Positions 9,670-18,225 of a stretch of DNA of 19,958 nt are shown piece after piece. Under the pieces are notes generated by a model. The model was not told the origin of the DNA, made no database searches, and saw only the letters and a program-made list of their open reading frames with translations. Each line of letters opens with the position of its first letter. The stretch's first letter is position 1. The DNA is from Smittium culicis. Its lineage: Eukaryota; Kickxellomycota; Harpellomycetes; Harpellales; Legeriomycetaceae. Location of the stretch: the NCBI GenBank assembly GCA_001970855.1, contig LSSN01003172.1, positions 1-19,958 of the forward strand. The letters are read 5' to 3'. The position numbers were made by a program, and so were the translations under genes.

Positions 9670-9880
9670 CACTTACGTTAGAACATTCTAGACTGTTCTT
9701 CGGGACAGAAGATCGTCTCAAAGATTAGTTGTAGGCCTTCCAGGACACATTTCAATTTATCGGTAGATGTTAATGAAATTTGATAAGTAAAGATTAAGAT
9801 ATGAAATAAATGAAATAAATGAAATAAAGCTATAAAACCATCGGAATCGACTCCATGGTATAATCAGTCACTTCTAAAGT
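9670..9880 (+). repeat. Left inverted terminal repeat of DIRS element A
   Basis: From about 9706 to 9880 this is the inverted copy of 14213-14372; matching blocks include the complements of TCGATGGTTTT.TAGCTTTATTT, GTGAAATGTG-like and CTTTAGAA. The outer 43 bp (9670-9712) instead match the ICR. The left copy has three runs of a GAAATAAAT-type unit at about 9798-9830 where the right copy has fewer, and point differences are scattered throughout. The two ends have therefore diverged since insertion. Confidence 0.8.
9681..9700. promoter_or_regulatory. Heat-shock-element-like array in the left ITR
   Basis: GAACATTCTAGACTGTTC gives four alternating pentamer cores, GAA-TTC-GAc-TTC, at correct 2-nt spacing; three of four are perfect. 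Established knowledge: DIRS-1 of Dictyostelium carries heat-shock promoter elements in its terminal repeat. A stress-responsive promoter is a plausible but untested role here. Confidence 0.4.
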
Positions 9881-9950
9881 CGTATTTTGCGCTTATAAAA
9901 AATAAATTGTATAGGAAAATATCGAATAAACCTTTAAATTTTACTTTATT

Positions 9951-11040
9951 ATGGGCAATAAATTCCAACAAGAGCAATAATAGCATCAACCGAGTTATGA
10001 AGCTCTTAAAATCCTAGTTCAAACGCTCGACGCAGCGTTTGAAAACTTTCAAGAAACCAGCAGCCCCAGCATTCAGGCTGAGGCCTCTATAATTGAAAGG
10101 ATCTATACCACTGAAGGTGAGTCCTACAAGTACGGCTCTTGGGATCTGTGTCCCAAGAACCAAGCGAAGGTTGGCAACCGTGACTATGCGCATAAACTTG
10201 AATCGCAGTCAGTATCTGAAATTAAGATCAGAAACCCTTCGTCAAGCGGGGGAGGGGGGTTTAAATCGAATGGAATTAAAAAATCATTAAGCTCAACACC
10301 CAAGCAGCAAAGGATGATAAATTATTTTTTGAAGCCAAGCAGAATGTCCTTGATCTCGCAAGGATTGAGACATAAATTGAAGACGTATCAATGGAATTCA
10401 AAAATATCATTGAGCTTACAGAACCCGAAATAAAGTTCTTGTTAAAGATATCAGTGGAAGCTATCATGATCTCTTCAGAAATGCGCTTCACTACGCACAA
10501 AAGTGAAAAAGTTCAAGAAGTGTCTCTGTTTTACAAAGCTCATGATATGAAAAAGATATCGCCACTGTAGACCCTGGAACCGATATCCCAGATAACCAAT
10601 ACTTATTCCATCCTAGTACCTTGGGAAAAATGGAAATTGCAAGACAGTCAAGCAGAAACGACAAACTGAATAGACAAGCACTCTCCAGAAAAACTAGCAA
10701 AAACTATCTGCGTCAATTCCACAACCAGTATCAGCCTAGCCGAGGAAATCCCATCTACCAGGTGAGCAGCCAAGCTAGGTGGGAAAGTGGCTCAAAATGG
10801 AATCAAACAGGCCAAAAAGCAACTGTAGATGTATCCAAGGACTGGAAGCCAGTAAAATTATAATCAGAAACCTCAGTGGAATCAAGGTATCAAATCGAGT
10901 AACCATCAGGGGTTTCAGAGTGAATCGGGGGGAAATATATAAACCCTGGACTATATGGAAAGTACGAATGCCATCAAAAACCGACGACATGGGCCAGCCT
11001 AAGAACGACGAATCATCAAAACAGGGAAAATAATTTCATA
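9951..11040 (+). pseudogene. Gag-like ORF of DIRS element A, broken
   Basis: An ATG at 9951 opens a frame that meets a TAA after nine codons and a TAG shortly after. It then reads on for about 150 codons (to about 10440) without further stops in a mildly charged, Ser/Gln-rich protein. Later pieces in the same frame are separated by several stops, and the Gln/Asn/Gly-rich stretch near 10840-10930 looks like the low-complexity C-terminal tail common in DIRS gag proteins. Gag of these elements binds RNA and forms particles. Identification rests on position 5' of RT inside the ITRs and on composition, not on a strong motif. No functional product is expected. Confidence 0.5.
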
Positions 11041-11264
11041 AAAAATAAAAACTTTAAAAAACGCGGAAAATGTTCCCCAAACCAAGGGAAAATATTTGGA
11101 GGTTATTCACTCACGGACCATCGGCCTGACGGCAAGAAAAACATTTTTTCACCAAAAAGCATCAAAATTATCCAAATAGTCGAGAAAACAGAAATTTTTT
11201 ATACGAAAAATCGGAAAAAATACCAGCAGCCGATTGACTGGAAGGTCAGAAAAAATTTTCATAA

Positions 11265-12151
11265 ATGTTCGTCCCGATCGTCAAATCTCGCACACCGCCA
11301 TTTATGCCTCATCGTCTCTCAAATCGGCTAATTAAGTGTTTAAAATACATAAAAATACCAGTGGGTAATCGATATATTGAAAAATTAGTACAAAATTCTA
11401 TTCACGCAGCAACCTCCCCCTACTACAAAGAAAATGTACAATCTTCCAGTGACTCATCACGATGCTATCGGCTTGATGGTTTAAAAATATTTGGAAATTG
11501 GGACAATCAGAGTAGCCTTGGATACAAACCAAACATTCGTCTCATCAATATTTGCGAAGAAACAATTGTTGAAGATACACCCGCTGAGGATATGACGAAT
11601 GTCAAGGAATTTTTCATAATGGAAAGTTTCAAGATGGAAGGTATCAATTAGCTGTGTGACATGATATCATCAGGAGATTTCATCTCAAAGCTGGATATAA
11701 AACCTGCATATCACCATGTTTCTTTGCATCGAGTACGGCAAAAATGTGCCGTTTCATGAGCAACGACACGATATACGAGTTCCTCTCTCTGCTATTTGGA
11801 CTAACGATGGCACCGATAGTATTCTCAAAAATTATGAAATCTGCAATTGAGCCACTCATATTGATCAGAATACGCTTGATTTTATATATATAAAATATAG
11901 CATTAATCGGAAAATCAGCAGAGGAATTTCAGAGACAATCAAAGGTAACTCTGAAGCACATTGAAAATCTTGGATTCGCCATGAACCTCGAAAAATCGGA
12001 TAACATTCCGAAAAATCATCAGAAATTCTTAAGAGTAGTCTCCGACACCCTGAAAATGTCGATACATTTGACCCAGAGAAGAACAAAAAATATCAGAAGA
12101 GAAGTACGAAAATCCATTCACCGCCAGGTAACGGTGAGACTAGAAATGTGA
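11265..12151 (+). pseudogene. Reverse transcriptase remnant of DIRS element A
   Basis: The frame 11265-11651 carries the N-terminal fingers region, with GYKPNIRLIN followed by FKMEGIN. After a TAG at 11649 the same frame continues through GDFISKLDIKPAYHHVSLH, the motif A region with its catalytic Asp retained. A frameshift near 11750 moves the reading to SLLFGLTMAPIVFSKIMK (motif B region). The motif C box that should read Y-x-D-D reads YI-stop-N, so both metal-binding Asp residues are gone. The thumb-side sequence LGFAMNLEKS follows, and the frame closes at about 12151. Reverse transcriptases of this group copy element RNA into DNA; this one cannot. The family assignment to DIRS-type RT is firm from the series of motifs. 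Confidence 0.8.
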
Positions 12152-12249
12152 TTAAACTGCCTGTTTTATGCAGCAGAAACTGCAATAGGGCCTGCTACAA
12201 AGAAGTAGAGGGAGCTTCAAATCGACATAAAAAAACGCTATACAGAAGC

Positions 12250-13100
12250 AAAAATTCAGTTAAAGTGCGTCTTTCCCACTCTCAGCACTATAATTGATCC
12301 ATCTGAAGTGGTGGGACACCCAAGTAAACCATTGAAACTCGTCTCGATTGATGCTGAAACCCTCAAATCCAAACGCATCCGTATCTGTTACAACGGATCT
12401 TCTGGAACCTTCTGGGGAATAACAAGCAACGATATGCCCCTGGTGGAAGTTTTGAGTCTGAAAACTCAAGCCGAATCATCAAATTAAAAAGAAGCAGTCA
12501 CCCTCCTACATGTGCAACTCAGGAAAAATTCAAAAATGAGAACTGAAACAGACAAATTTACCACGAAAGATATTTTCATGAACGAAGGAACGACTTCAAA
12601 TTGCAAGCTATTAAATCTTTCAAAGATATGATGGGAAATCACCATGAAGAACAAAATCAGTATATAAATAACCCATATAGCTGGATACGAGAATATACTA
12701 GCGAATTGACTTCAAGGAATTCACACAAACTGTGGGAATGGAGGCTACCTACGCAGTTGTTCAACTCAGTGAACAGAAAATGGGGTACTCGTAATGATCG
12801 ATTTATACTCTTCAGCAGAAAATACACATCTAAAAAAGTATTTCTCTCAAATACCTGACCTAAATTCAATGGGTATAGATACTCTCGCCAATCCTTGGCC
12901 GAAATCCGGGGCTTAATAAAACCCACCCCCACTCTTACTACTCGCAAATCTATGCTGAGTAGCGATCAAAAATATACAGATGGTAATTATAGCACCAAAC
13001 TGGACAGCTCAGCCATGGTACCCATTATTACTGATGATGGCTATATGCCCTCATATGATACTACTGTGGGAACACCCTCAGTGGGAAATTTGCGCGTGGA
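12250..13100 (+). pseudogene. RNase H and connection region of DIRS element A, broken
   Basis: Short blocks in alternating frames show an RNase H start: SVTTD followed, after a frameshift near 12400, by SSGTFWGITSN. Further on come the conserved connection signatures of DIRS pol, KWGTRNDRFILFSRK-like (about 12778-12830), YFSQIPDLNSMGIDTLANPW (about 12840-12900) and IIAPNWTAQPWYP (about 12980-13025). At least three shifts and many stops separate them. The stretch just before 13100 can be read in two frames, one continuing the pol protein and one leading into the recombinase, consistent with the overlapping ORFs known in DIRS elements. RNase H removes the RNA template strand; this copy is dead. 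Confidence 0.65.
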
Positions 13101-13994
13101 AAATATCAGGGAAAGCACCCAAGAATTATCCACGTCTGCCTTGCAGCTGATAAATGAATCTATCAGGCCAGCTACAAAACGAAATTACGCCTCGTGCCTA
13201 AAAAGCTTTATTTCATGGGCTTCCAGTATTCAAATAGATCATAAAAAATATGATCCAGTAAGTCTAGCAAATTACCTTGCATCACTGAAATTAAAGCCAA
13301 CATCAGTATTGATACACGCCACTGCGATCTCAGAATACTGGAGAACACTGTATCCAATGATCAGCCCAATAACTTCAGACAGAAGAATTAGTAAGCTACT
13401 GAAAGGGCTAAAAAATAGGATATAAAAAAACCCTATCAATTCCCTACATTGAACATTGATCAATTGACAATTTACCTTAATACATCGGTAGCAATGAGAA
13501 TCCATCTTTAAAATTGTTAGATAAAAAAATAGCTACTCTTCTGGTATTGTCAACTTCTTGGAGGCCCAGAAGTGAATTACAAGGAATTCAACGCTCATAA
13601 ATTAGGAAATCTGAAGACTGAAAATCACTATACCTCTGTTGTCCAAAAAACAAGGGTAAAGAGCCAAAAATCATTTGGCTTTCGCCTTTAGACTAAAATA
13701 TAAATAATTTCCGAGTAAAAAACCTGAAAATATATTTAAAATTGTCTGAAAGTTATGCTATTGATGAGCACATAAGCACCATGCTCTTTATATTTAATCC
13801 TAAAGCAAAGCCAGCATCAAACAAAATTATTGAAGATAGGATAAAATCACCCTTATTGGATATTAGATCTCATAATTTTGCTCGCAGTACAAGATCAGTC
13901 TCAACTGCAAATGCTTTTTTTATCTAGAGTTAAACTAGAAAAAATACTACTCCATGCAGATTGGAGTAGTGCAAACACCTTCAATAAATACTAA
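12895..13994 (+). pseudogene. Tyrosine recombinase of DIRS element A, degenerate
   Basis: The open part 12895-13425 holds the N-terminal core-binding domain from about 13120, with TKRNYASCLKSFISWASS and LANYLASLKLKPTS. After the stop at 13423 the catalytic domain survives only in pieces. The first active-site Arg lies in SWRPRSEL (about 13553-13576). A box with an H..R-type arrangement, RSHNFARSTRS, lies at about 13865-13900. The C-terminal DWSSANTFNKY ends in the presumed nucleophile Tyr at 13989-13991, directly before a stop. Tyrosine recombinases of DIRS elements integrate the circular cDNA without target duplication. Several stops and shifts lie between the blocks, so the enzyme is inactive, although recognisable end to end. 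Confidence 0.75.
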
Positions 13995-14078
13995 TTAAAA
14001 CAAATAAAAATAGACCAATTTCTCAATCTGCAACCACGAAAATTTTCAAACTAACAAAGCACCAATCGATGAGAGGCC

Positions 14079-14121
14079 CTTCGGACCCTAAAAACAGTCT
14101 AGACTGTTCTAGCGTAAGTGA
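14079..14121 (+). repeat. Internal complementary region (ICR) of DIRS element A
   Basis: This segment is the complement of the outermost left edge at 9670-9712; the shared core is cagtctaga.tgttcta.cgt followed by aagtg. It contains a perfect 16-bp palindrome, AACAGTCTAGACTGTT, at 14093-14108. Established role: in DIRS elements the ICR templates joining of the two ends into a circle. The segment sits just behind the recombinase stop and before the right ITR, as expected. Confidence 0.75.
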
Positions 14122-14212
14122 TTAATAGTTGAGGACAGTTTGAGGAAACAAAGGTTCTGAAAACGATTAACCGTTCCTCCAATTCAATAACATAAAATAC
14201 TTCGTAGCATTA

Positions 14213-14372
14213 GCACCTTTAGAAATGGTTGTTATATTATGGAGGTAATGTCGATGGTTTTGTAGCTTTATTTTATTTATTTTATATCTTAATCTTTTCT
14301 TATCAAACCCTATTAATATCTACCAATAAAGTGAAATGTGCCCTTGAAGACCTACCACCTATCGATTTCGGG
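14213..14372 (+). repeat. Right inverted terminal repeat of DIRS element A
   Basis: It reads as the inverted counterpart of about 9706-9880, with matching blocks CTTTAGAA, ATGGAGG, TCGATGGTTTT, TAGCTTTATTT, TATCTTAATCTTT, CTTATCAAA, ATCTACC and GAAATGTG in the same order. The outer boundary is blurred: similarity fades around 14355-14372. Confidence 0.75.
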
Positions 14373-14614
14373 ACCTTTGGTCACTCTATCAGTCTTCAAA
14401 AGTATTAATACTAATCATAGAAATCCAATAATGATTAATAAAACCAATCTAATTAATGGAAACTATTTTTTAGTGTAAATATTGGAAATTTTTTTGCTGG
14501 TATTACAAAATTTTACAATTATATAGTCTTTAGTAAACATTTTAGGTAATTAAATTAAGATTTTCTAAATATTATAGTTCATCATATATTCAAAAGTAAT
14601 TAAAATTTACTAGT
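14373..14614. other. AT-rich spacer, no gene seen
   Basis: Nothing supportable as coding or RNA. It separates the right edge of DIRS element A from the second MITE copy. Confidence 0.45.
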
Positions 14615-14823
14615 TTAACAATTTCCCCTCCAAAACTCTTTGAAATGATTAATTTTATGATTAATTTTATGATTAATTTATGATTTATAAGCAAGTTTAT
14701 TATTTGATGCTATTTTAAAATATGCCAACAATTTTTAAAGCATCAGAATTTAACTAATTTAATACAACTGGCTTGCTTATATTTTGTAAGTCATAAATAG
14801 TCTACCACCCGTGAAAGGGTTAA
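14615..14823. mobile_element. TTAA-flanked MITE, copy 2 (diverged, inverted relative to copy 1)
   Basis: The right edge GAAAGGGTTAA (14813-14823) is identical to the right end of the 5882-6079 MITE. Its complement reads on TTAACCCTTTCACGGGTGGT, closely matching TTAACCCTTTCAGGAGCGGT of copy 1, with further matches (TTTATGA.TTAC.AAAAT) beyond. The left edge is weaker: TTAACAATTTCC at 14615 is only a partial match to the terminal repeat. The length, 209 bp, is close to the 198 bp of copy 1. A 12-bp tandem unit (atgattaatttt, three times) at 14645-14679 is specific to this copy. Confidence 0.6.
14645..14680. repeat. 12-bp tandem repeat (atgattaatttt), three units
   Basis: Three consecutive copies start at 14645, 14657 and 14669, followed by a partial one. 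They lie inside MITE copy 2 and are absent from copy 1, so they probably arose by slippage after insertion. Confidence 0.85.
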
Positions 14824-15379
14824 AGAAATCCTTGAATAAAAAAATAACATTTTACTTACTTAGTACAGAAAACTCTCTTAGATGGAAACTTTTTGTAAAC
14901 TTAGTTGATGAATTTTCTATTTTTCCACCTTTCAGTTATCATCTTTTCGTTTATAGTAAAATGATTTAATTTTCATGATTATATAATAATTTAGTACAGC
15001 ATTAATGGTAAAACAAGATAATAATTTATTCTAAGAAAATGACTATAAATTATATGTATTACCTATTTTTTATTAAATTCGAAATAAGAATGCATATAAA
15101 TGCAAAAAAATTTAAATTTATCAATTAAAATATTTTACATCTATGCAGAATAATGCAAAAAAAAAAAAAAAAGAATTAAATAGAATAAAATAGTTTTTTT
15201 TTTTTTTTCATATAAAAGGGCCAAGGTACTTACTATTCAATACTTTGGCTTTTTTTTTTTTATTGGGTCTGTGATGCGCAGGACATAATTGTATTTTACT
15301 TCCATACAATAATTTATGGCCATCTTTAATCGAATAAATTATCATATATTTCATTGTTAAAATTCAATTATGTATCTTC
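14824..15379. other. AT-rich gene-free spacer with homopolymer tracts
   Basis: It contains an A16 run (15157-15172) and a T15 run (15194-15208) that can pair across a 21-bp spacer, and then a TATA-hairpin-T-run arrangement at 15211-15261. No coding sequence is supportable. The 3' terminal repeat of DIRS-like element B would be expected near here but could not be recognised. Confidence 0.45.
15211..15261 (+). other. TATAAAAG box followed by hairpin and T-run
   Basis: TATAAAAG is followed by the stem GCCAAGGTA (15220-15228), a 12-nt loop, and TACTTTGGC (15241-15249). Nine pairs form including one G-U, directly followed by twelve T. The shape is that of an intrinsic or Pol III-type terminator. 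No transcript start or box A/box B is visible, so a function cannot be claimed. Confidence 0.35.
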
Positions 15380-15380
15380 A

Positions 15381-16377
15381 GAGTTTGTGATTCACAAGAC
15401 CAGCTTTGTGGGGTTTCTTTGAGACATTCTGGAAAGCTGCTAGTAATTTTAAAATATTCTCCCAAAGACCAAAATCCTTGTGAAATAACATCATCATATG
15501 ATGCTCCTGCGTTAGAAACTAGTGTAGATCTAAATGCTCTGGATTTGGGTATCTTTTTAATTTTTCATAATGGTATGAGTGCCATCAGTGAGTTTATGAG
15601 CTTACTTATTCTCTGAGCACCTATTCTATCATTTAATTTAGTCAAATTTCTAATTAAATATTTTACCTTGACGTTGAGGTTTATTGGATGATTTCCAAAG
15701 GATTGAAATTTTGATGTACATTTTCTATATTCTTCATATGTTAATACTGGGCAAAGATATTTATTTGAATGAGAGTGTATATGACAGAATTTTTCAATTT
15801 TTGATCCTAATCACTTTTCTTTAGGCATTACAACTACAAATAGTACGAATGAGACATTTATTTGTGCTCTACTATCATCTACTCTTTCAATATCTGATGG
15901 GCGCATGAATCCACAGATTGAAATTAACCAACAGAGTTTCTGAGTTAAATTTTCTAAAGAAATGGCTTTATTGTCTCCCCAAAGCTTAAGATCATCTATA
16001 ATTGGTGATATATCATAAGAGGGAAAATAAAAAGGTTTTATGTTTAATCTATTCATATCTTGAAAATATGTTTTATTAGTAGAGTCTTCTATTATTGTGG
16101 TAGGATCTAAAATGATATTTAATATTGACGCGTTATAGCTGAATATAGTTGGGCTTTTTCAGTTATTATTAATTCTTCCATGCTCCAAGAAGTTTATTAT
16201 ATCTATTGGACTAATAGGGAGATTTTGGATGATGTTATTTTCTCTCCATTCTATAAATTTCTTCTGGCTATGGCTGTATTTTTTACTCTTGATAGAAACA
16301 AATGGATAATCAAGAATAATACATGTGTCTGAGTCTGCCAACCCTAGTTTCTTGAACCTGATCCTCTTATCTTCCAT
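15381..16377 (-). pseudogene. Tyrosine recombinase of DIRS-like element B, degenerate
   Basis: The frame from 16377 carries a core-binding domain (SHSQKKFIEWRENNI, SPIDIINFLEHG). After a stop near 16158 and a short gap comes the catalytic domain from 16056, with LCWLISICGFMRPSDIERVD holding the first catalytic Arg. After a TGA near 15815 the same frame continues through YEEYRKCTSKFQ, LINSLMALIPL, another TGA near 15565, then IPKSRAFRSTLVSNAGAS and DDVISQGFWSLGEYF. The K.RA..ST box is where the second Arg of this family is expected. The terminal nucleophile Tyr is not clear: the region after GEYF has Phe where a Tyr would fit. The enzyme is therefore almost certainly inactive. Confidence 0.7.
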
Positions 16378-16379
16378 GC

Positions 16380-17439
16380 TGATAAAAACAAATTATAGTT
16401 TTTGTGCATCACCGACTTTCCGCTTGCTGGATCTGGGACTACCTCGTGGAAACTATCCGTATAGGAGCCTGTAGTGACATTTTTAATATATCCGGATACC
16501 ATATTCCTGTCTTCCACCCAGGAGCTAGTAGAGTAATCGTCATCTTTTCTTGACGAACTTTTTGAATTATTCTTTGAATTAAATTCCATGGAGGACAACA
16601 TTAAGTCTGCTTCCATATTCTCCATGCATGGTTGAAGGCGTTTATCATTGTAGCTTCTTTGTTTTGCTTCCAGCTTACGAAAGTTTTCGGCTGTGTGTTC
16701 TTTTGGGTCGCAAACATATCCAAATCGTGTTCTCCGAAAATTTTCTGGATATTGTTGAAAATTTTTTTCGATAATGACCATTCTGTTTGCGCCGTCAGTC
16801 TCGACGGAGCATCCGCAGGGTTCAGTATTGATGGAACATACTTCAGTTGAGGTCTCATCCCCGTTGAATTATAGTGTTTCCATAGGTCCTACGATACCCT
16901 CAGAAGGTTTTGGGATCGAGTCCCTCCTTGTTTCCTCACGTATGCTATAGAAGTCTTGTTGTCAGAGTGTACTAAAAAACTTCTTCCCTGTATCTGTGGC
17001 AGCTTTAGTGCATAAAGAATAACTAATAGCTCCTTTAAATTTATTGCTAGTGGAAACTGCTGCGGCTTCCATGGGCTTAAGTAGTGCTTGCATCCCACTA
17101 CAATTCCTCAATTCAAATCGCTGGCGTCTGTAAAAAGTTCCACTTCTGCGATCTCCGGTAGAAAAGATCTTCCATTCCAATTCTGTAGGCTGTCTCTCCA
17201 CCATATTAGATTTTCCAATGCAGGTATCAATGATTTTAAAACTGAGATCCAATCTTTTTTTTGTGAAAGATATGAATTTTTTAGTTCTAACAGCCTTATA
17301 GTCATCAATCGTCAAGACAAGAGAGATACTGCCATAGCTTGAGCTTTTCCTAGGAATGAGTAAAGGTTGCGTATATTTGTCTCCCCCTTCTTTATTAGTC
17401 TGTCTGCTTCTCTCCTTAGATTCCTTACCTTTTCCTTGA
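16380..17439 (-). pseudogene. RNase H and connection region of DIRS-like element B
   Basis: The frame 17308-17108 ends with VELFTDASDLN and then TGA. In the same register it resumes with GCKHYLSPWKPQQFPLAIN, NLKELLVILYALKLP and FLVHSDNKTSIAYVRKQGG (to about 16889). This gives the RNase H acidic residues Asp (TDAS), Glu (KELL) and Asp (HSDN), all retained. The connection follows in shifting frames: VPSILNPADAPSRL and FGEHDLDMFATQKN (16858-16601), then LLAPGWKTGIWYP (about 16540-16500). Known role: RNase H degrades the RNA of the RNA-DNA hybrid during reverse transcription. The domain is recognisable with high confidence, but stops and frameshifts prevent a continuous product. Confidence 0.75.
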
Positions 17440-18225
17440 GTATCTATAGGCTCATCTGTCGAGATTTTATTTTCATAACTAGATGAACCATTGATTGTGA
17501 AGGATTCAAATTCGATTTCTCTATGTTTATCACAAACCCAGAATTTTCAATTTTTTCATTTACTGATTTGCGAATTCTATAGGCTCCTCTCTGGAATAGG
17601 ATAGAATTATTAGGTCTTCTAAATATGAGCTTAATCGAATCCCTCTCTGTCTTGCCCATTTTAAAACGAGACGAAGAATTTTTGTGAATAACAAAGGGCT
17701 CAGTGATAACCCGAATGGTAGGAATCGGAATCTATAGCCTCGAGATCCCCAATTGAAGCTTAGAAATTTCCGGGAGGGTCTTTGTATTATAAAATGCAGG
17801 AATGCATCCGATAAGTTGATGCTTATTATCAATTCTTTTCTCCTTACTAGCTTGAAAGCTGTACTTATGCTCTCCATCTTGAAATGTATATTTGACGGGA
17901 ATTGATTCAATGGCCTCAAGTTCAGAACAGGTCGTAGTTTCCCCGATTTTTTGGGAATGGTAAATATTCGAGACAAAAATCCTGGTTTCTTATTTGAAAT
18001 TTCTTCTATAGCCTTTTTTCCAGAATTTCCGATATTTTTTTTTCCTATAACATCCGGGTTCTCTCGATTAAACCAAGATTTTCTCCAATTTAGTACGTTT
18101 CTGACTGCAGTCGATGTCTGGGTCACGAGAGGGATCCGGAACCCCTCATGTAAAACAGACCTGACCCAATTGTCGTTTGTGAGTTTTTCCCATGCCTTGT
18201 GATAGAATCAATCTACCTACTAATC
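17440..18225 (-). pseudogene. Reverse transcriptase of DIRS-like element B, catalytic residues lost
   Basis: The longest frame, 18126-17560, reads from a pre-RT box (AWEKLTNDNWVRSV lies just upstream, in shifted register) through FLSRIFTIPKKSGKLRPVLN, LRPLNQF and FKMES. Motif A reads IINL-like SINLSDAFLHF, with Asn where the catalytic Asp is expected. Motif B region FLPFGLSLSPLLFTKIL is normal. Motif C reads YLEDL instead of Y-x-D-D, so its first Asp is Glu. After a frameshift near 17560-17600 the thumb continues in another frame with SGFVINIEKSNLNPSQ (17659-17444). Loss of two of the three metal-binding Asp residues, plus the shift, means no activity. The assignment to the DIRS/tyrosine-recombinase group follows from the RT motif style and the downstream recombinase. 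Confidence 0.8.

Larger units (their letters stand above)
9670..14372 (+). mobile_element. DIRS-type tyrosine-recombinase retrotransposon A, degenerate
   Basis: About 4.7 kb with the order left ITR, gag, RT, RNase H, tyrosine recombinase, internal complementary region (ICR), right ITR. The left ITR (about 9706-9880) is complementary to about 14213-14372. The extreme left edge (9670-9712) has its complement at 14079-14121, before the right ITR rather than at its end. That split arrangement is diagnostic of DIRS elements, which replicate through a circular intermediate templated by the ICR and lack LTRs and target-site duplications. All reading frames are broken by stops and shifts, so the copy is not autonomous. 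It is flanked by AT-rich DNA and lies tail to tail with the DIRS-like element at 15380-19101. Confidence 0.85.

Noticed and set aside
15310..15330. Weak inverted similarity (AATAATyTATGG) to 19225-19240 as a possible ITR of DIRS-like element B
   Set aside because: Only about a dozen AT-rich bases agree; not enough to call terminal repeats.
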